Source of the DNA: Myxococcales bacterium
GTDB lineage: Bacteria; Myxococcota_A; Polyangia; Polyangiales; Polyangiaceae
Direction: 5' to 3'
Assembly: GCA_023248735.1 (NCBI GenBank)
Contig: JAHFDY010000014.1
Span: 1 to 39,302, forward strand
DNA length: 39,302 nt
In this document: positions 24,379 through 33,623 of the stretch, one piece after another
Layout: each line of letters opens with the position of its first letter
Numbering within the stretch: position 1 is the stretch's first letter
The notes under the pieces: model-generated
What the model saw: the letters and a program-made list of their open reading frames with translations, nothing else
Told to the model about the DNA's origin: nothing
Databases searched by the model: none
Made by a program: the position numbers and the translations under genes

Positions 24379-26568
24379 TCACATCCCGAGCATCTCGAAC
24401 AGGAACGCGTATACCTCCGCCATCTCCACAATGCGTTGGTTTTGCGGCGTCCCCATCCCGTGGCCAGTGTCATGAATGCGCATCAAGATGGGTTCTCCCG
24501 ACGACGACGCACTCTGCAGGCGCGCGGTGAACTTGAGCGTGTGAAACGGCGCAACGCGTGGGTCGTTCGCGCCACTCGTCAAGAACGTTGCCGGATAGTG
24601 CGCGTGGTCTTTTACCTGGTGGTATGGCGAATATCCGTACAGCGCTCTGAAGTCAGGTTCGTTTGTGACGGTGCCGTATTCGACCGTGTTGAAGCGCCCG
24701 TTCGGCGTAAGTTCGTTGCGAACTGAGTCATAGATGCCGACTTGCGCGACCACCGCGCGATACAGCTCGGGGTGTTGTGTGAGCGCCGCGCCCATCAGAA
24801 GACCCCCGTTTGAGCGACCCCAAATGCCGAGCTTTTGCTCGCTTGTGTAACCGGACTTGATCAGAAATCGGGCGCATGCTTCGAAGTCGTCGAAGACGTT
24901 CTGCTTCTTCGTGAGTCGTCCCGCTTCGTGCCACGTTTCTCCGAACTCGCCACCGCCACGAAGGTTTGCGATGGCCACGATGCCGCCACGATTGAGGAAG
25001 AGGCGATACAGTGGCTGAAATTTCGGCGCGACGGTGATACCAAATCCCCCATAACCCGTGAGGAGTGCCGGCGTGCTTGCGCTTGGTGTTACGCCGCGGA
25101 GCGAGAGCAACGTGAGCGGCACTTTGGTTCCGTCCTTTGACGAACACGTGTAACTGCCGACCTCGACGTCGCGAAAGTCGACGGAAGTGCGCGACGAATA
25201 CGGCGTGTCAGCGACTCGCCCAAGCGACGTGTGGTAGCGCACGACGCGCGACGGCGTGATGAACGACTCGGTACGAATGAGAAGGTCGCGATCCGCCGTG
25301 AATACGGCCTCGCGAACCGAAAAGACCCCGTCGGTTAGGATAGGAGAGAAGCGCTTGCCGATGAACAAACGCACGCGCGAAGGGCCACCTGTACCCTCAA
25401 TGACATAAGCGCCGCCGGGTACGGGGAAGAAGTCGTCTAGGGTTACATTTTGCTCGGCGATGACCTCCGATGCATGGGTTGCCGAATCACCCAGCCTCCC
25501 GCGGAGGAGCTTTCCTCGTGGCGCGTTTCGTAACGACAATAGGTACAAATAACCGTCTTCGCCCAACTTCGCCTTGGAAACGCGGTCTTCGTAGGACGCG
25601 GCTCTCGACCACTTCCCGCCTTGCGCGCGAACGAAGTGTTCGTACTCGCCACTGTCACCACGTTGCACCGAGGCGAGTGCCCAGCCCGCCTTATTTGTGG
25701 CGAGCTCGGTTTCAGCGATGCGCGGAAAGTCCTTTCCAGTTTCGTACCGATCGGCCTGCTCGGCGTCGCCAAGTTTCCGATAGTAAATTTGCTGAAAGAA
25801 ACCGTCGTCTTCCTTGGGTCGATCGCCTGGTCTGGGATACCGCGTGTAGAGCAAGCCCTCTTTGAGCCACGCGACCGATCCGCCTGCGGTGCCACCATTG
25901 ACCCCTTTGACGATGTCCCCGGTTTCGGCGCCCGTGACGGCATCGAAGATATGGACGTCACCACTTTCGGTGCCCTTCTTTGAGAGGGACACCGCCATTT
26001 TGGTGCCGTCGTGTGAGGCGACGAAGAAGTCGATCGTCGTCTCCCCGGACGGGTCGAGAACGTTCGGGTCGACAATCACTCTTTCTGGTGAGGTATCACG
26101 ATCAACTTTCTTGACGTTGTTCGCAAACGAGAGCGACGCGTCAGTTTGCGGCAAGGACACAAGGATGACTTGGCGCTTTGCGGGCGCAAACTTCATCGCA
26201 AACCAGCGCGTGCCGGCGGACTGAAATGCGTAGTAGACCGCGTGGGTGTCCGAAAGGAGCTGAGCGACCAGTGGCTTGACGTTCGGAAACGCTGCCGACC
26301 GTGCGAACCAGCCGTCCGTGTACGCCGTCTGATCGCGAACAAATTGTGCCGTCTCAGCCCCCGTGGTCTCGAGGTAGCGATATGGATCTGCCACGTCCGT
26401 ACCGAAGAGGAGGTCGTGTGCGTCGTCCTTGCGGGCGTGTGGCGGCGCCGCTGATGGCTGCGAGGCAACCGTGGCCATAACAGACGACACCGGCGGTGGC
26501 CCTCGTGGAATGACGTTCTGCGGCGCGCAGGCGATCAGCAAGAGTGTTGCAACGGGCAGTCGACGCAT
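24379..26568 (-). CDS. Prolyl oligopeptidase (S9A family) lipoprotein
   Basis: This serine peptidase cleaves short peptides after proline. The N terminus is a signal with lipobox LLLIAC, so the enzyme is exported and anchored rather than cytoplasmic. A seven-bladed propeller domain (about 80-440, starting DPYRYLE) gates the active site. The catalytic domain has the nucleophile in GIWGRSNGGLLMGA, the Asp in SGANDPRVAPFH and the His in HDTGHGMG, plus YGGFGITVAPKF and NLRGGGEFGETWHEAG. Length 729 fits family S9A. It lies 38 nt downstream of the HDOD gene on the same strand. AAGG 5 nt before the ATG may be a ribosome binding site. Confidence 0.93.
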   Translation of the reverse strand: MRRLPVATLLLIACAPQNVIPRGPPPVSSVMATVASQPSAAPPHARKDDAHDLLFGTDVADPYRYLETTGAETAQFVRDQTAYTDGWFARSAAFPNVKPLVAQLLSDTHAVYYAFQSAGTRWFAMKFAPAKRQVILVSLPQTDASLSFANNVKKVDRDTSPERVIVDPNVLDPSGETTIDFFVASHDGTKMAVSLSKKGTESGDVHIFDAVTGAETGDIVKGVNGGTAGGSVAWLKEGLLYTRYPRPGDRPKEDDGFFQQIYYRKLGDAEQADRYETGKDFPRIAETELATNKAGWALASVQRGDSGEYEHFVRAQGGKWSRAASYEDRVSKAKLGEDGYLYLLSLRNAPRGKLLRGRLGDSATHASEVIAEQNVTLDDFFPVPGGAYVIEGTGGPSRVRLFIGKRFSPILTDGVFSVREAVFTADRDLLIRTESFITPSRVVRYHTSLGRVADTPYSSRTSVDFRDVEVGSYTCSSKDGTKVPLTLLSLRGVTPSASTPALLTGYGGFGITVAPKFQPLYRLFLNRGGIVAIANLRGGGEFGETWHEAGRLTKKQNVFDDFEACARFLIKSGYTSEQKLGIWGRSNGGLLMGAALTQHPELYRAVVAQVGIYDSVRNELTPNGRFNTVEYGTVTNEPDFRALYGYSPYHQVKDHAHYPATFLTSGANDPRVAPFHTLKFTARLQSASSSGEPILMRIHDTGHGMGTPQNQRIVEMAEVYAFLFEMLGM

Positions 26569-26606
26569 GACGCCTTCATACAGCGATGTTGCACGCGCGC
26601 GAACTT

Positions 26607-27521
26607 CTACCCTGGCACACCCGGAGGGTCAGGCGGCGGCTCTTGCGCGGGTTGCGCGAGCGACTCTGCAAAACGCAACAAGAAGTCGACCTTGTCGCCT
26701 CGAATCCCGAGTTGCTCGAAAACGGGTTCGGATGCCTTTGTCATCGGCACCCAGTCGGTGCCGATGCCGGCGTGCGCGAGCAACATGTCGGTGAGCGCAA
26801 CCACGTATGCCATCTTTTGCTTGTGGCGCGACTTCGACGCATCGTGGTGATGATTCACCGAATCGACAATGACGTCCGAGAGGCGCCACTTATCGCAAAC
26901 GTAAGAACCCACTTGCGCGTGATGACGCAAGATCGCGACGCGCAGATCGTCGAGCGGTGGTGGCCTTCCGATTTTCTGATACGCGTCTGCGACGATACCA
27001 AGGACAGCGACCTCCCCGATGTCATGGAGGAGGCCCGCAAGATATGCGGAGTCTGTTTCGCCTCCGCGCATGAGGCACACTTGCTTCGCGATGAGTCCGG
27101 CGGAGTGGGCCGTGTTGAAGACCGCCGCAATGCGTTCGGTGTACCCGGGGACGCGAAATAGCTTCGTCATGGTGACGACCTGAAACGCGACGTCGCGCAC
27201 CTGTGGAATGCCGAGTCGAACGATGCTCGCCCGGAGTGAAGTAACCGGCGTCCCTCGCGCGTAAAGCGCCGAGTTGGCAACCGACACGAGCCGAGCCGCG
27301 ATCGAAGGATCCTTGATGACGGTCTCTTCGACATCTGCAATGTCGACATCAAGGCGGCTTGCGATGGTGTTCAGTTTGACCGCCACGTGGGGAAGCAACG
27401 GGGGTCTAAAGCGACCGGAGTCGACCGTCGCCTTCACCAATATCGCAATCCGTTCGGCAAACTCTTCCGTACCGACCAGGGAGAGGTCAGGTGCAACCGG
27501 AGGACTGGTGTTGCGATTCAT
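26607..27521 (-). CDS. HDOD-domain signalling protein
   Basis: Residues about 35-235 form the HDOD domain, a relative of HD phosphohydrolases found in bacterial signalling: VKLNTIASRLDVDIADVEETVIKDPSIAARLVSVANSALY, SLRASIVRLGIPQVRDV, and LAGLLHDIGEVAVL followed by HHAQVGSYV and DSVNHHHD. Unusually many metal-ligand His and Asp residues of the HD family remain (LLHDIG, HHA, NHHHD), so catalysis cannot be excluded, though most HDOD proteins are considered inactive. There is no receiver or GGDEF domain attached. The C terminus is Pro-rich. It is divergent from the pilB-like gene 95 bp away, which may link it to motility regulation. Confidence 0.88.
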   Translation of the reverse strand: MNRNTSPPVAPDLSLVGTEEFAERIAILVKATVDSGRFRPPLLPHVAVKLNTIASRLDVDIADVEETVIKDPSIAARLVSVANSALYARGTPVTSLRASIVRLGIPQVRDVAFQVVTMTKLFRVPGYTERIAAVFNTAHSAGLIAKQVCLMRGGETDSAYLAGLLHDIGEVAVLGIVADAYQKIGRPPPLDDLRVAILRHHAQVGSYVCDKWRLSDVIVDSVNHHHDASKSRHKQKMAYVVALTDMLLAHAGIGTDWVPMTKASEPVFEQLGIRGDKVDFLLRFAESLAQPAQEPPPDPPGVPG

Positions 27522-27616
27522 GATGAGGACTCACCCGTTAACTTACAACGGAACAGTGCCGCAGATCCCTTAGGCCTGGAGCATCAAGTTCCTCCGTTTT
27601 CTCACGTGGTCTCATC

Positions 27617-29977
27617 TTGAACCAACAATCTGGGAACCCCCAACCGGGCCAACGCGTGCCCATGCTCTCAGATCGCCCCTTTCCAGCCGCGATAACCGTG
27701 CATTTGTGCGACGGGCGCATACTTACAGGCAGAATCGTCCACTTTTCACCTTACGCCCCCAATGTCACGCTGGATGCCGACATTGAGGGACAGGCGACCG
27801 CAAAGCGGTTGATGCTCTCAGGCGACAGCATCGCCTACGTCGCTTTCCGAGCGGCACGCGGAGCGCCAACTCCGAAGCGCGATTCGGGGATGAAGCGGCA
27901 CAAGCTCCACCTCGCAAGCGGAAAGGCTGTCCTCGTCGAACTTGCGCCTCAACCCGCCGGAAGTCCACTTGGGTTCTACGCCATCCCGACCGAACGCGAT
28001 TGGGATGTGCGCGAGTACTTTTTCTATTCGCACGCCGTTCTGAGACAAGAACTCGACGAACCCATTGGCGAGATGTTGATTCAAGACGGCGTCGTCGATG
28101 CGAATGCTGTCGCGAAAGGCCTTACGACCCAGGAAACCGATCGCAAGAAAACGCTGGGCGACATTTTGGTCGAGCGTTCGAAAGTGCAGCGCGATCAAGT
28201 TGAAGAAGCTGCGTTGCTTCAACAACGACGGAAGGCCAAGATCGGCGAACTGCTCGTCGAAGCCGGGCTCGCGACAGAAGCGGACATCGAAGACGCGCTC
28301 AAGGAACAGAGGGAGAACAAGGGCAAGCGCCTCGGTGAGATCTTGATGGGCATGGGCATAATCAAGGAAATTGACTTAATGCGCGTGCTCGCTCGTAAGT
28401 TCAATCTTCCGCTGATCGACTTGGATGACAACTCACCGCAGGACTCCGCGGTCTCGCAAGTCCCCCGGCATCTTATTGAGCGACTTGGTGTGCTTCCGAT
28501 CTATGCGGATTCGATGAACGTGATCATCGCGATCAGCGACCCGCTTGAGTTTCAGGCGGCCGACGCGATTCGCACCGCCGACAAGAAGCGCGTGATCGAG
28601 GTGCTCGTTACGCCGTCTCAACTCAAACGTTATGTCGAGCAGGCGATGGTTTTGCGCGAACTCGACCCGAGTTCGCACGCTGCAGAGGACGTAGGCGACA
28701 TTCTCAAAGGTCTCGAGCACGAGAAGATCGGCGTCGAACTCATCACTGAGCAGGAAGAGAAAATCTCCGCGGAATCTGCAAGCGGGGTCATCCGCTTGGT
28801 GAACAAGATCATCCTTGATGGTTATCGCCGAGGCGCTTCCGACATTCACATTGAGCCCAACGGAAAAGAACGTCCAACGACCGTTCGCTTTCGCGTCGAC
28901 GGTGATTGCGTTCGATACATCGACGTTCCCGCAACGCTGCGCCAGGCCATCACCGCGCGCATCAAGATCATGGCGCAGATGGACATCTCGGAGCGTCGCA
29001 AGCCCCAGGATGGAAAGATCCGGTTTCGTGTCGGCGATCGCCACATCGAATTGCGCATTGCGACCCTGCCAACCGTTAACGACAACGAAGACGTCGTGCT
29101 TCGTATTCTGGCGTCGAGTCGTCCCCAAGCCCTCGACAAAATGGGGATGAGCGCACGCAACTTGCGTGAGCTCAACAATGCCATTCGGAGACCCTATGGT
29201 TTGATCCTCTGCGTGGGTCCAACAGGGTCAGGCAAGACCACCACTCTTCACGCTGCGCTGGCCGCTCTGAATGACCAGGACACAAAAATTTGGACGGCTG
29301 AGGACCCCGTCGAGATCACCCAGCCGGGCCTTCGCCAGGTGCAGGTCAATCGAAAAATTGGCTACACGTTTGAGATGGCGATGCGCGCGTTCCTGCGTGC
29401 TGATCCTGACATCATCATGGTTGGCGAAATGCGTGACGCCGAAACGGCCGGAGTGGCGGTTGAAGCTTCCCTCACGGGTCACCTTGTCCTCTCCACGCTT
29501 CACACGAACACGGCGCCTGAAACGGTAACGCGCCTCCTCGACATGGGCATCGATCCATTCAGCTTCGCTGACGCACTTGTGGCGGTCCTCGCTCAGCGCT
29601 TAGCGCGCGCGTTGTGCGGGGCGTGCAAGCGTTCCTATCTTGCCAAACCTACCGAAGTCGAAACGATGGTCTTGGCCTATGGGCAAGAAGCCTGGGAGAA
29701 AACGTTCGGCGTTGCTGATCCGAACAGTGTTCAGCTGTACCGACCCATCGGCTGTCAGCAATGTGACAATTCCGGTTACAAAGGACGTGTTGCGATTCAC
29801 GAGCTTCTCGTGACCGATGAAGTCCTTCGGCGTTCGATCGCGGCCAAGGAACCCGTGCAAAAAATTCGCGATCTTTGCATTGCAGCTGGAATGACGACGC
29901 TGATGCAAGATGGCATCGACAAGGTCCTCTCGGGTCTCACTGACATGAAACAAGTGCTCGCCGTTTGCGCAAAGTAG
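27617..29977 (+). CDS. PilB/GspE-family assembly ATPase with doubled MshEN c-di-GMP-binding motifs
   Basis: The C-terminal ATPase has GASDIHIEP, Walker A GPTGSGKTTT (Lys540), Asp box TAEDPVEI, Walker B region RADPDIIMVGEMRDAETA, His box TGHLVLSTLHTN and a tetracysteine zinc site (CGAC at 667-670 and CQQC near 715). The N-terminal 120 residues hold a small beta domain (VHLCDGRILTGRIVHFSP). Between them are four MshEN-like motifs whose Gly residues fall at about 151, 181, 210 and 240, a 30-residue period; the canonical domain has two and binds c-di-GMP. It powers pilus extension (PilB) or type II secretion (GspE); pilB is favoured by the pilT/pilU genes in the window but not proven. The TTG start is uncertain; GTG 27657 or ATG 27662 are alternatives. 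Confidence 0.9.
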   Translation: MNQQSGNPQPGQRVPMLSDRPFPAAITVHLCDGRILTGRIVHFSPYAPNVTLDADIEGQATAKRLMLSGDSIAYVAFRAARGAPTPKRDSGMKRHKLHLASGKAVLVELAPQPAGSPLGFYAIPTERDWDVREYFFYSHAVLRQELDEPIGEMLIQDGVVDANAVAKGLTTQETDRKKTLGDILVERSKVQRDQVEEAALLQQRRKAKIGELLVEAGLATEADIEDALKEQRENKGKRLGEILMGMGIIKEIDLMRVLARKFNLPLIDLDDNSPQDSAVSQVPRHLIERLGVLPIYADSMNVIIAISDPLEFQAADAIRTADKKRVIEVLVTPSQLKRYVEQAMVLRELDPSSHAAEDVGDILKGLEHEKIGVELITEQEEKISAESASGVIRLVNKIILDGYRRGASDIHIEPNGKERPTTVRFRVDGDCVRYIDVPATLRQAITARIKIMAQMDISERRKPQDGKIRFRVGDRHIELRIATLPTVNDNEDVVLRILASSRPQALDKMGMSARNLRELNNAIRRPYGLILCVGPTGSGKTTTLHAALAALNDQDTKIWTAEDPVEITQPGLRQVQVNRKIGYTFEMAMRAFLRADPDIIMVGEMRDAETAGVAVEASLTGHLVLSTLHTNTAPETVTRLLDMGIDPFSFADALVAVLAQRLARALCGACKRSYLAKPTEVETMVLAYGQEAWEKTFGVADPNSVQLYRPIGCQQCDNSGYKGRVAIHELLVTDEVLRRSIAAKEPVQKIRDLCIAAGMTTLMQDGIDKVLSGLTDMKQVLAVCAK

Positions 29978-30020
29978 CGGGATTAGAGCGAATCAACCTT
30001 CGCACTGCGATCTATTTTTG

Positions 30021-30043
30021 CACGATTGCATTGCCGAATCGTG
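30021..30043. promoter_or_regulatory. Inverted repeat upstream of the desaturase gene
   Basis: CACGATT-N9-AATCGTG is a perfect 7-bp inverted repeat in the 118-bp gap between the pilB-like gene and the desaturase. It sits about 55 bp before the desaturase ATG and is preceded, not followed, by a T-run, so an operator for a fatty-acid-responsive regulator is more likely than a terminator for the upstream gene. No regulator is encoded next to it. Confidence 0.35.
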
Positions 30044-30095
30044 ACGCACCGCCGTGCGCACGAGCCTAGGGTCGTGTCACCGAGGAGGGAGCACT

Positions 30096-31058
30096 ATGCT
30101 TCGCTACGCCGCCGATCGACGGACCATGGTTTGGTCGTTCATCCTGTTTCCGAGTGTCATTGCAATTCAATACGCGATGCCTCAACTCGCGGGTTGGATG
30201 CTGCCGATCGGCCTGTACATGGGCTTTTGCTATGGCGTGTTCTCGCACAACCACAACCACACGCCGACGTTCGTCAAAAAGAGTCACAACACGCTCTTCG
30301 CGGCCTATCTGTCATTTATCTACGGCTATCCGACCTTTGCGTGGATCCCGACCCACAATCTCAATCACCACCGCTTCGTGAACAAGGCTGGCGATGCCAC
30401 GATCACCTGGCGCTACTCGAGAGAGAACACGTGGACCGTTGCGTGGACTTATTTCTTCGTTTCGTCCTATTGGCAGGCCGGTCCCATTAAGGAGTACCTA
30501 GCGAAAGCAAAGGCGAAGCATCCGAAGCTCTATCGTCAAGCAATTGGACAATATGTCGCTCTGATCGTTGGCCAGGTATCGATGCTTGCGCTCGCGGTAC
30601 GCCTTCACGGGACGAGGACAGGCTTGTGGGTCTACACATCGGCACTCCTGTTGCCGGGATTTTTTGCGCTTTGGTCAATGATGTTTATCAATTACATCCA
30701 GCACGTGCACTGCGACCCATGGTCGAAGCACAACCACTCGCGCAACTTTGTGAGCCCATACGCCAACTACGTCGTGTTCAACGCCGGCTATCACGCCGCT
30801 CACCACGAGAACTCCGGCATGCACTGGAGCGAACTCCCTGGGGCTCACGCAAAAATCGCCGACCAGATCGATCCGGAATTGAGGCAAGCCTCGATCTTCT
30901 GGTTTTGCATCCGGAGCTACCTGCTCGGTGCATTCAGCGATCGCTTTCGCACGAAGCAAGTCGGCCGCGCGGCCGACGATCCGCCAAATGGTGAACTCTC
31001 ACTTGAGACCGCCGAAGTTGCGGCCGAAGAGCTCGGCGTAAACGCGCAGATGGCGTAG
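30096..31058 (+). CDS. Membrane fatty acid desaturase
   Basis: The protein has the histidine boxes of the membrane di-iron desaturase/hydroxylase family: FSHNHNHTPTF (first), HNLNHHRFVN (second) and AGYHAAHHENSGMHW (third), with an additional QHVHCD. Hydrophobic segments near residues 12-55, 68-85, 150-175 and 185-210 give the usual four to five membrane helices, with the boxes on the cytoplasmic side. It would introduce a double bond (or hydroxyl) into acyl chains of membrane lipids. The start at 30096 has a strong GAGGAGGGAG site about 6 nt upstream; the ORF from 30054 has none. Length 320 is within the family. Regiospecificity cannot be read. Confidence 0.9.
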   Translation: MLRYAADRRTMVWSFILFPSVIAIQYAMPQLAGWMLPIGLYMGFCYGVFSHNHNHTPTFVKKSHNTLFAAYLSFIYGYPTFAWIPTHNLNHHRFVNKAGDATITWRYSRENTWTVAWTYFFVSSYWQAGPIKEYLAKAKAKHPKLYRQAIGQYVALIVGQVSMLALAVRLHGTRTGLWVYTSALLLPGFFALWSMMFINYIQHVHCDPWSKHNHSRNFVSPYANYVVFNAGYHAAHHENSGMHWSELPGAHAKIADQIDPELRQASIFWFCIRSYLLGAFSDRFRTKQVGRAADDPPNGELSLETAEVAAEELGVNAQMA

Positions 31059-31196
31059 AGAACGTCCTTCGCCGCGCCCCCAGCCAAGAGCACGTGAGAC
31101 ACTGGTAACTTTGGCGTGGTCGGTCGTGTTGCGCCCCTTGTGGACTGGATGGGCGCGTGGCAAGAGCATCGCCGCGTAGGGACCGGAGCGTTGGAA

Positions 31197-32426
31197 ATGA
31201 TCAAAATTCGGGTATTGGAGGCGACCGCGATCGTCGCGTTGCTGTCGTGCTCAGAAGCAGCACAAACGATCAACGGGATTGAAGCCCGGGTTGACGGAGG
31301 CACGGTGCGGGCCGTGGGATCTGCATGCGTGACCGATAAGGACTGCGATCCGGATGGATCGATCAGGTGTATCGGCGATGGATTTCCGGGTGGCTACTGT
31401 TCGCAGATCGATTGCAAGACCGGCGGGTGTTCAGCAGACAGTGAGTGTTACATTTTGGCGAGTGGCGTCCGCGCTTGCCTCGCAAAGTGTGAGTCAAACG
31501 CAGACTGTCGACAAGGATACGCATGCACCGATAACGGCGCTTGCGACGTTGCCTGCGCAGAGAGTTCGTGTGGCGATGGCCTGACCTGCACCGAAGGACG
31601 TTGCGTTGCCGATCTCACGAAGCACCCCGCGCCACGATTTCCTGAGCCAGCGTGCGATGACGCCCCCGATTGGCGATGCCGCGATGGTGCGACGGAGTGC
31701 GGCACGCTCTATCCGTTCGAACCCGTCGACGGGCCCGGGTACACGAACTATCCCATCAACGGCGAGACTCTTGCCGATCAGTACCGAAGCTTCGCACGCA
31801 AGGACACCATCATGCTCGTGAAGTCCGCCGCGGCGCTCGTCGCGTGCAAGACGAAGGGGTGGCGAATGGGCAACGGCCAAGTGCTCGCGCTTGGTGACAT
31901 GAGCGAAGCGAACGGCGCCATTCCCGGTACGCGTGAGAACGATCCAGGTCACCCCGCCGGAACGCACCTGAACGGCTTTGATATGGACATCGGGTACTTC
32001 CAGCTCAAGGGAGCGGACAATCAATTGCGACCGATCTGCATGCACACGGAAAATGGTAAGGAGGCTTACCATTGTACCGCGGCGCCGAACAATCTCGATC
32101 TCTGGCGCCAGTCGATGGTTCTCGGCACGATGTTCGCGACCGACCGTATTCGCGTGATTGGTGTCGATGGCAAGGTTGGCGCTCTCGTCACGGTTGCGAT
32201 GAAATCGCTTTGTAAAGAAGGTTTCCTATCGAACGACTCGTGCAAGAACGAGAAGCTCGCCTACGAGGAAACTGACGGCGGGGCAGGGTGGTACCTGTTT
32301 CACCTTCACCACTTTCACATCAGCTTGAACAAGTATCCGGCGCATGGGTACCCAACGGAAATGCTGAGCATCGCACCCCAACGCGGGAGCCTTCGCGATC
32401 GCGACATGTTGATGCGCTCGCATTGA
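31197..32426 (+). CDS. LAS-type zinc metallopeptidase lipoprotein with Cys-rich N-terminal region
   Basis: The ATG at 31197 (GGAG 8 nt upstream) opens a signal with lipobox VALLSC. Residues about 40-140 contain many cysteines in EGF/defensin-like spacing (CVTDKDCDPDG, CSADSEC, CESNADCRQGYAC), as in many myxobacterial surface proteins. The C-terminal domain has the LAS metallopeptidase pattern: GTHLNGFDMDIGY (His257, Asp264) and FHLHHFHISL (His at 371-374), the zinc ligands and catalytic base of M15/M74 enzymes that cut peptidoglycan peptides. It resembles the penicillin-insensitive murein endopeptidase group (GDMSEANGAIPGTREND region). It would act on peptidoglycan or as a bacteriolytic factor. 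Length 409. Confidence 0.82.
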   Translation: MIKIRVLEATAIVALLSCSEAAQTINGIEARVDGGTVRAVGSACVTDKDCDPDGSIRCIGDGFPGGYCSQIDCKTGGCSADSECYILASGVRACLAKCESNADCRQGYACTDNGACDVACAESSCGDGLTCTEGRCVADLTKHPAPRFPEPACDDAPDWRCRDGATECGTLYPFEPVDGPGYTNYPINGETLADQYRSFARKDTIMLVKSAAALVACKTKGWRMGNGQVLALGDMSEANGAIPGTRENDPGHPAGTHLNGFDMDIGYFQLKGADNQLRPICMHTENGKEAYHCTAAPNNLDLWRQSMVLGTMFATDRIRVIGVDGKVGALVTVAMKSLCKEGFLSNDSCKNEKLAYEETDGGAGWYLFHLHHFHISLNKYPAHGYPTEMLSIAPQRGSLRDRDMLMRSH

Positions 32427-32508
32427 TCTGAAGACTCACACAAAGTCTCGCGGGATATGGCTCAATGCGTGCTTAACCCCTCCTTCGGGCCGGCCGTCTA
32501 ATACGTGC

Positions 32509-33618
32509 ATGGTGGAACCCGACGACCGCCTTCTCATCACCCTTGGGCTGCGCGATCAGGCGCTAAACGTGGCAAAAGAGGCGGCCTCGCTCGTCGGTGC
32601 GTCGGTTTCTTCGTACGAAGACATTAAGGACTTTACCGAGTGTCTCGAGTCGCAAATGCCGCTCGCGGTCCTTGTGCGACCCGGGCAACTCGCGCAAGCC
32701 GCTACGTTCAATTTGAGGACCCAACCTCGGTTCGCCAACGTTCCAATTTTCGGTGCGGCGCTCGATCGCAGCGATCTATCTTTTGTCGAACTGTTCACAT
32801 GGGGTGGCGACGACCTCGTGTCCCTAGTGAACTCAGAACCCCTCTCTCGTCGCCTGCGCATCTTATGCTCGCAGAGCGTGGCGCGAGCGTCGCAAGGCCC
32901 CGGCGAGGGGTACGCGCTCGTGGCGGGTGCCGATCCGCAATGGCGCACCGTGATGGCGCGTGCGCTCTTCAACGGAGGCTTTCGTGTGCGCTTCTCGAGC
33001 AGCGCAACTGACACCTTAGACGAGCTACGTAACGATCAGGTGCGGATGGTCGTCGCCGCCGATGGTTTGCGCCCGGACGGTGCCGCTTCCGTCTTTCGTG
33101 AGGCGCGTAAGACGAACCAAGTCCCGTGGGTTGTCGTGGCGTCGCCGAAGAGGCTCGCAGCCTGTGCGAGCGAGCTTCGCGGTTCAACGAACGTGGCAAT
33201 CGCCGATGCCTTTGGTCCGCCCGAGAACGTGCTCTTCGTTGCCAATGACTTGATCCATGGTCGAGGTGGCGACAAGCGGGCGGCTGTCAGGTTACTTTAC
33301 GGTACGTCGGTCGCGTTTCGGCCTGCGGGTCGCGAAGTCGACGACGTCGGCTTTAGCTACAATTTGTCGTCCGGCGGTGTGTACGTGCGAACCCTAGCGC
33401 CGTGCGACGTGGGGCAAGAAATCTGGCTCGAGTTGTGGCCGCCACGCTCAGAGCGGCGCGTCCGTCTCGCAGGCAGCGTCGCGTGGGTGCGTCCCTTTGG
33501 GAGCCCAGAAGGCGCGACTGCACCGCCGGGCTGCGGTGTTCAGCTGAGCGCGGGTCTCGCCGGTGATCTCGAGCGATACCGTGAGGGCGTGGACGTATTT
33601 GAACGTTCACATAGTTGA
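32509..33618 (+). CDS. PilZ-domain protein with two receiver-like domains
   Basis: The C-terminal 110 residues are a PilZ domain with both c-di-GMP-binding motifs: KRAAVRLLYG (RxxxR) and YNLSSGGVYVR (the N/DxSxxG motif), ending in GCGVQL. The N-terminal region has two receiver-like folds (about 1-115 and 130-250): LLITLGLRDQALN and GYALVAGADPQWRTVMARAL. Neither keeps the full acidic pocket or a clear phospho-acceptor Asp, so they are probably inactive protein-binding modules. The layout resembles the TIGR02266-type PilZ proteins of myxobacteria. A TAATAC box ends 4 nt before the ATG. It is a likely c-di-GMP effector, perhaps for motility; partner unknown. Confidence 0.85.
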   Translation: MVEPDDRLLITLGLRDQALNVAKEAASLVGASVSSYEDIKDFTECLESQMPLAVLVRPGQLAQAATFNLRTQPRFANVPIFGAALDRSDLSFVELFTWGGDDLVSLVNSEPLSRRLRILCSQSVARASQGPGEGYALVAGADPQWRTVMARALFNGGFRVRFSSSATDTLDELRNDQVRMVVAADGLRPDGAASVFREARKTNQVPWVVVASPKRLAACASELRGSTNVAIADAFGPPENVLFVANDLIHGRGGDKRAAVRLLYGTSVAFRPAGREVDDVGFSYNLSSGGVYVRTLAPCDVGQEIWLELWPPRSERRVRLAGSVAWVRPFGSPEGATAPPGCGVQLSAGLAGDLERYREGVDVFERSHS

Positions 33619-33623
33619 CGAAC

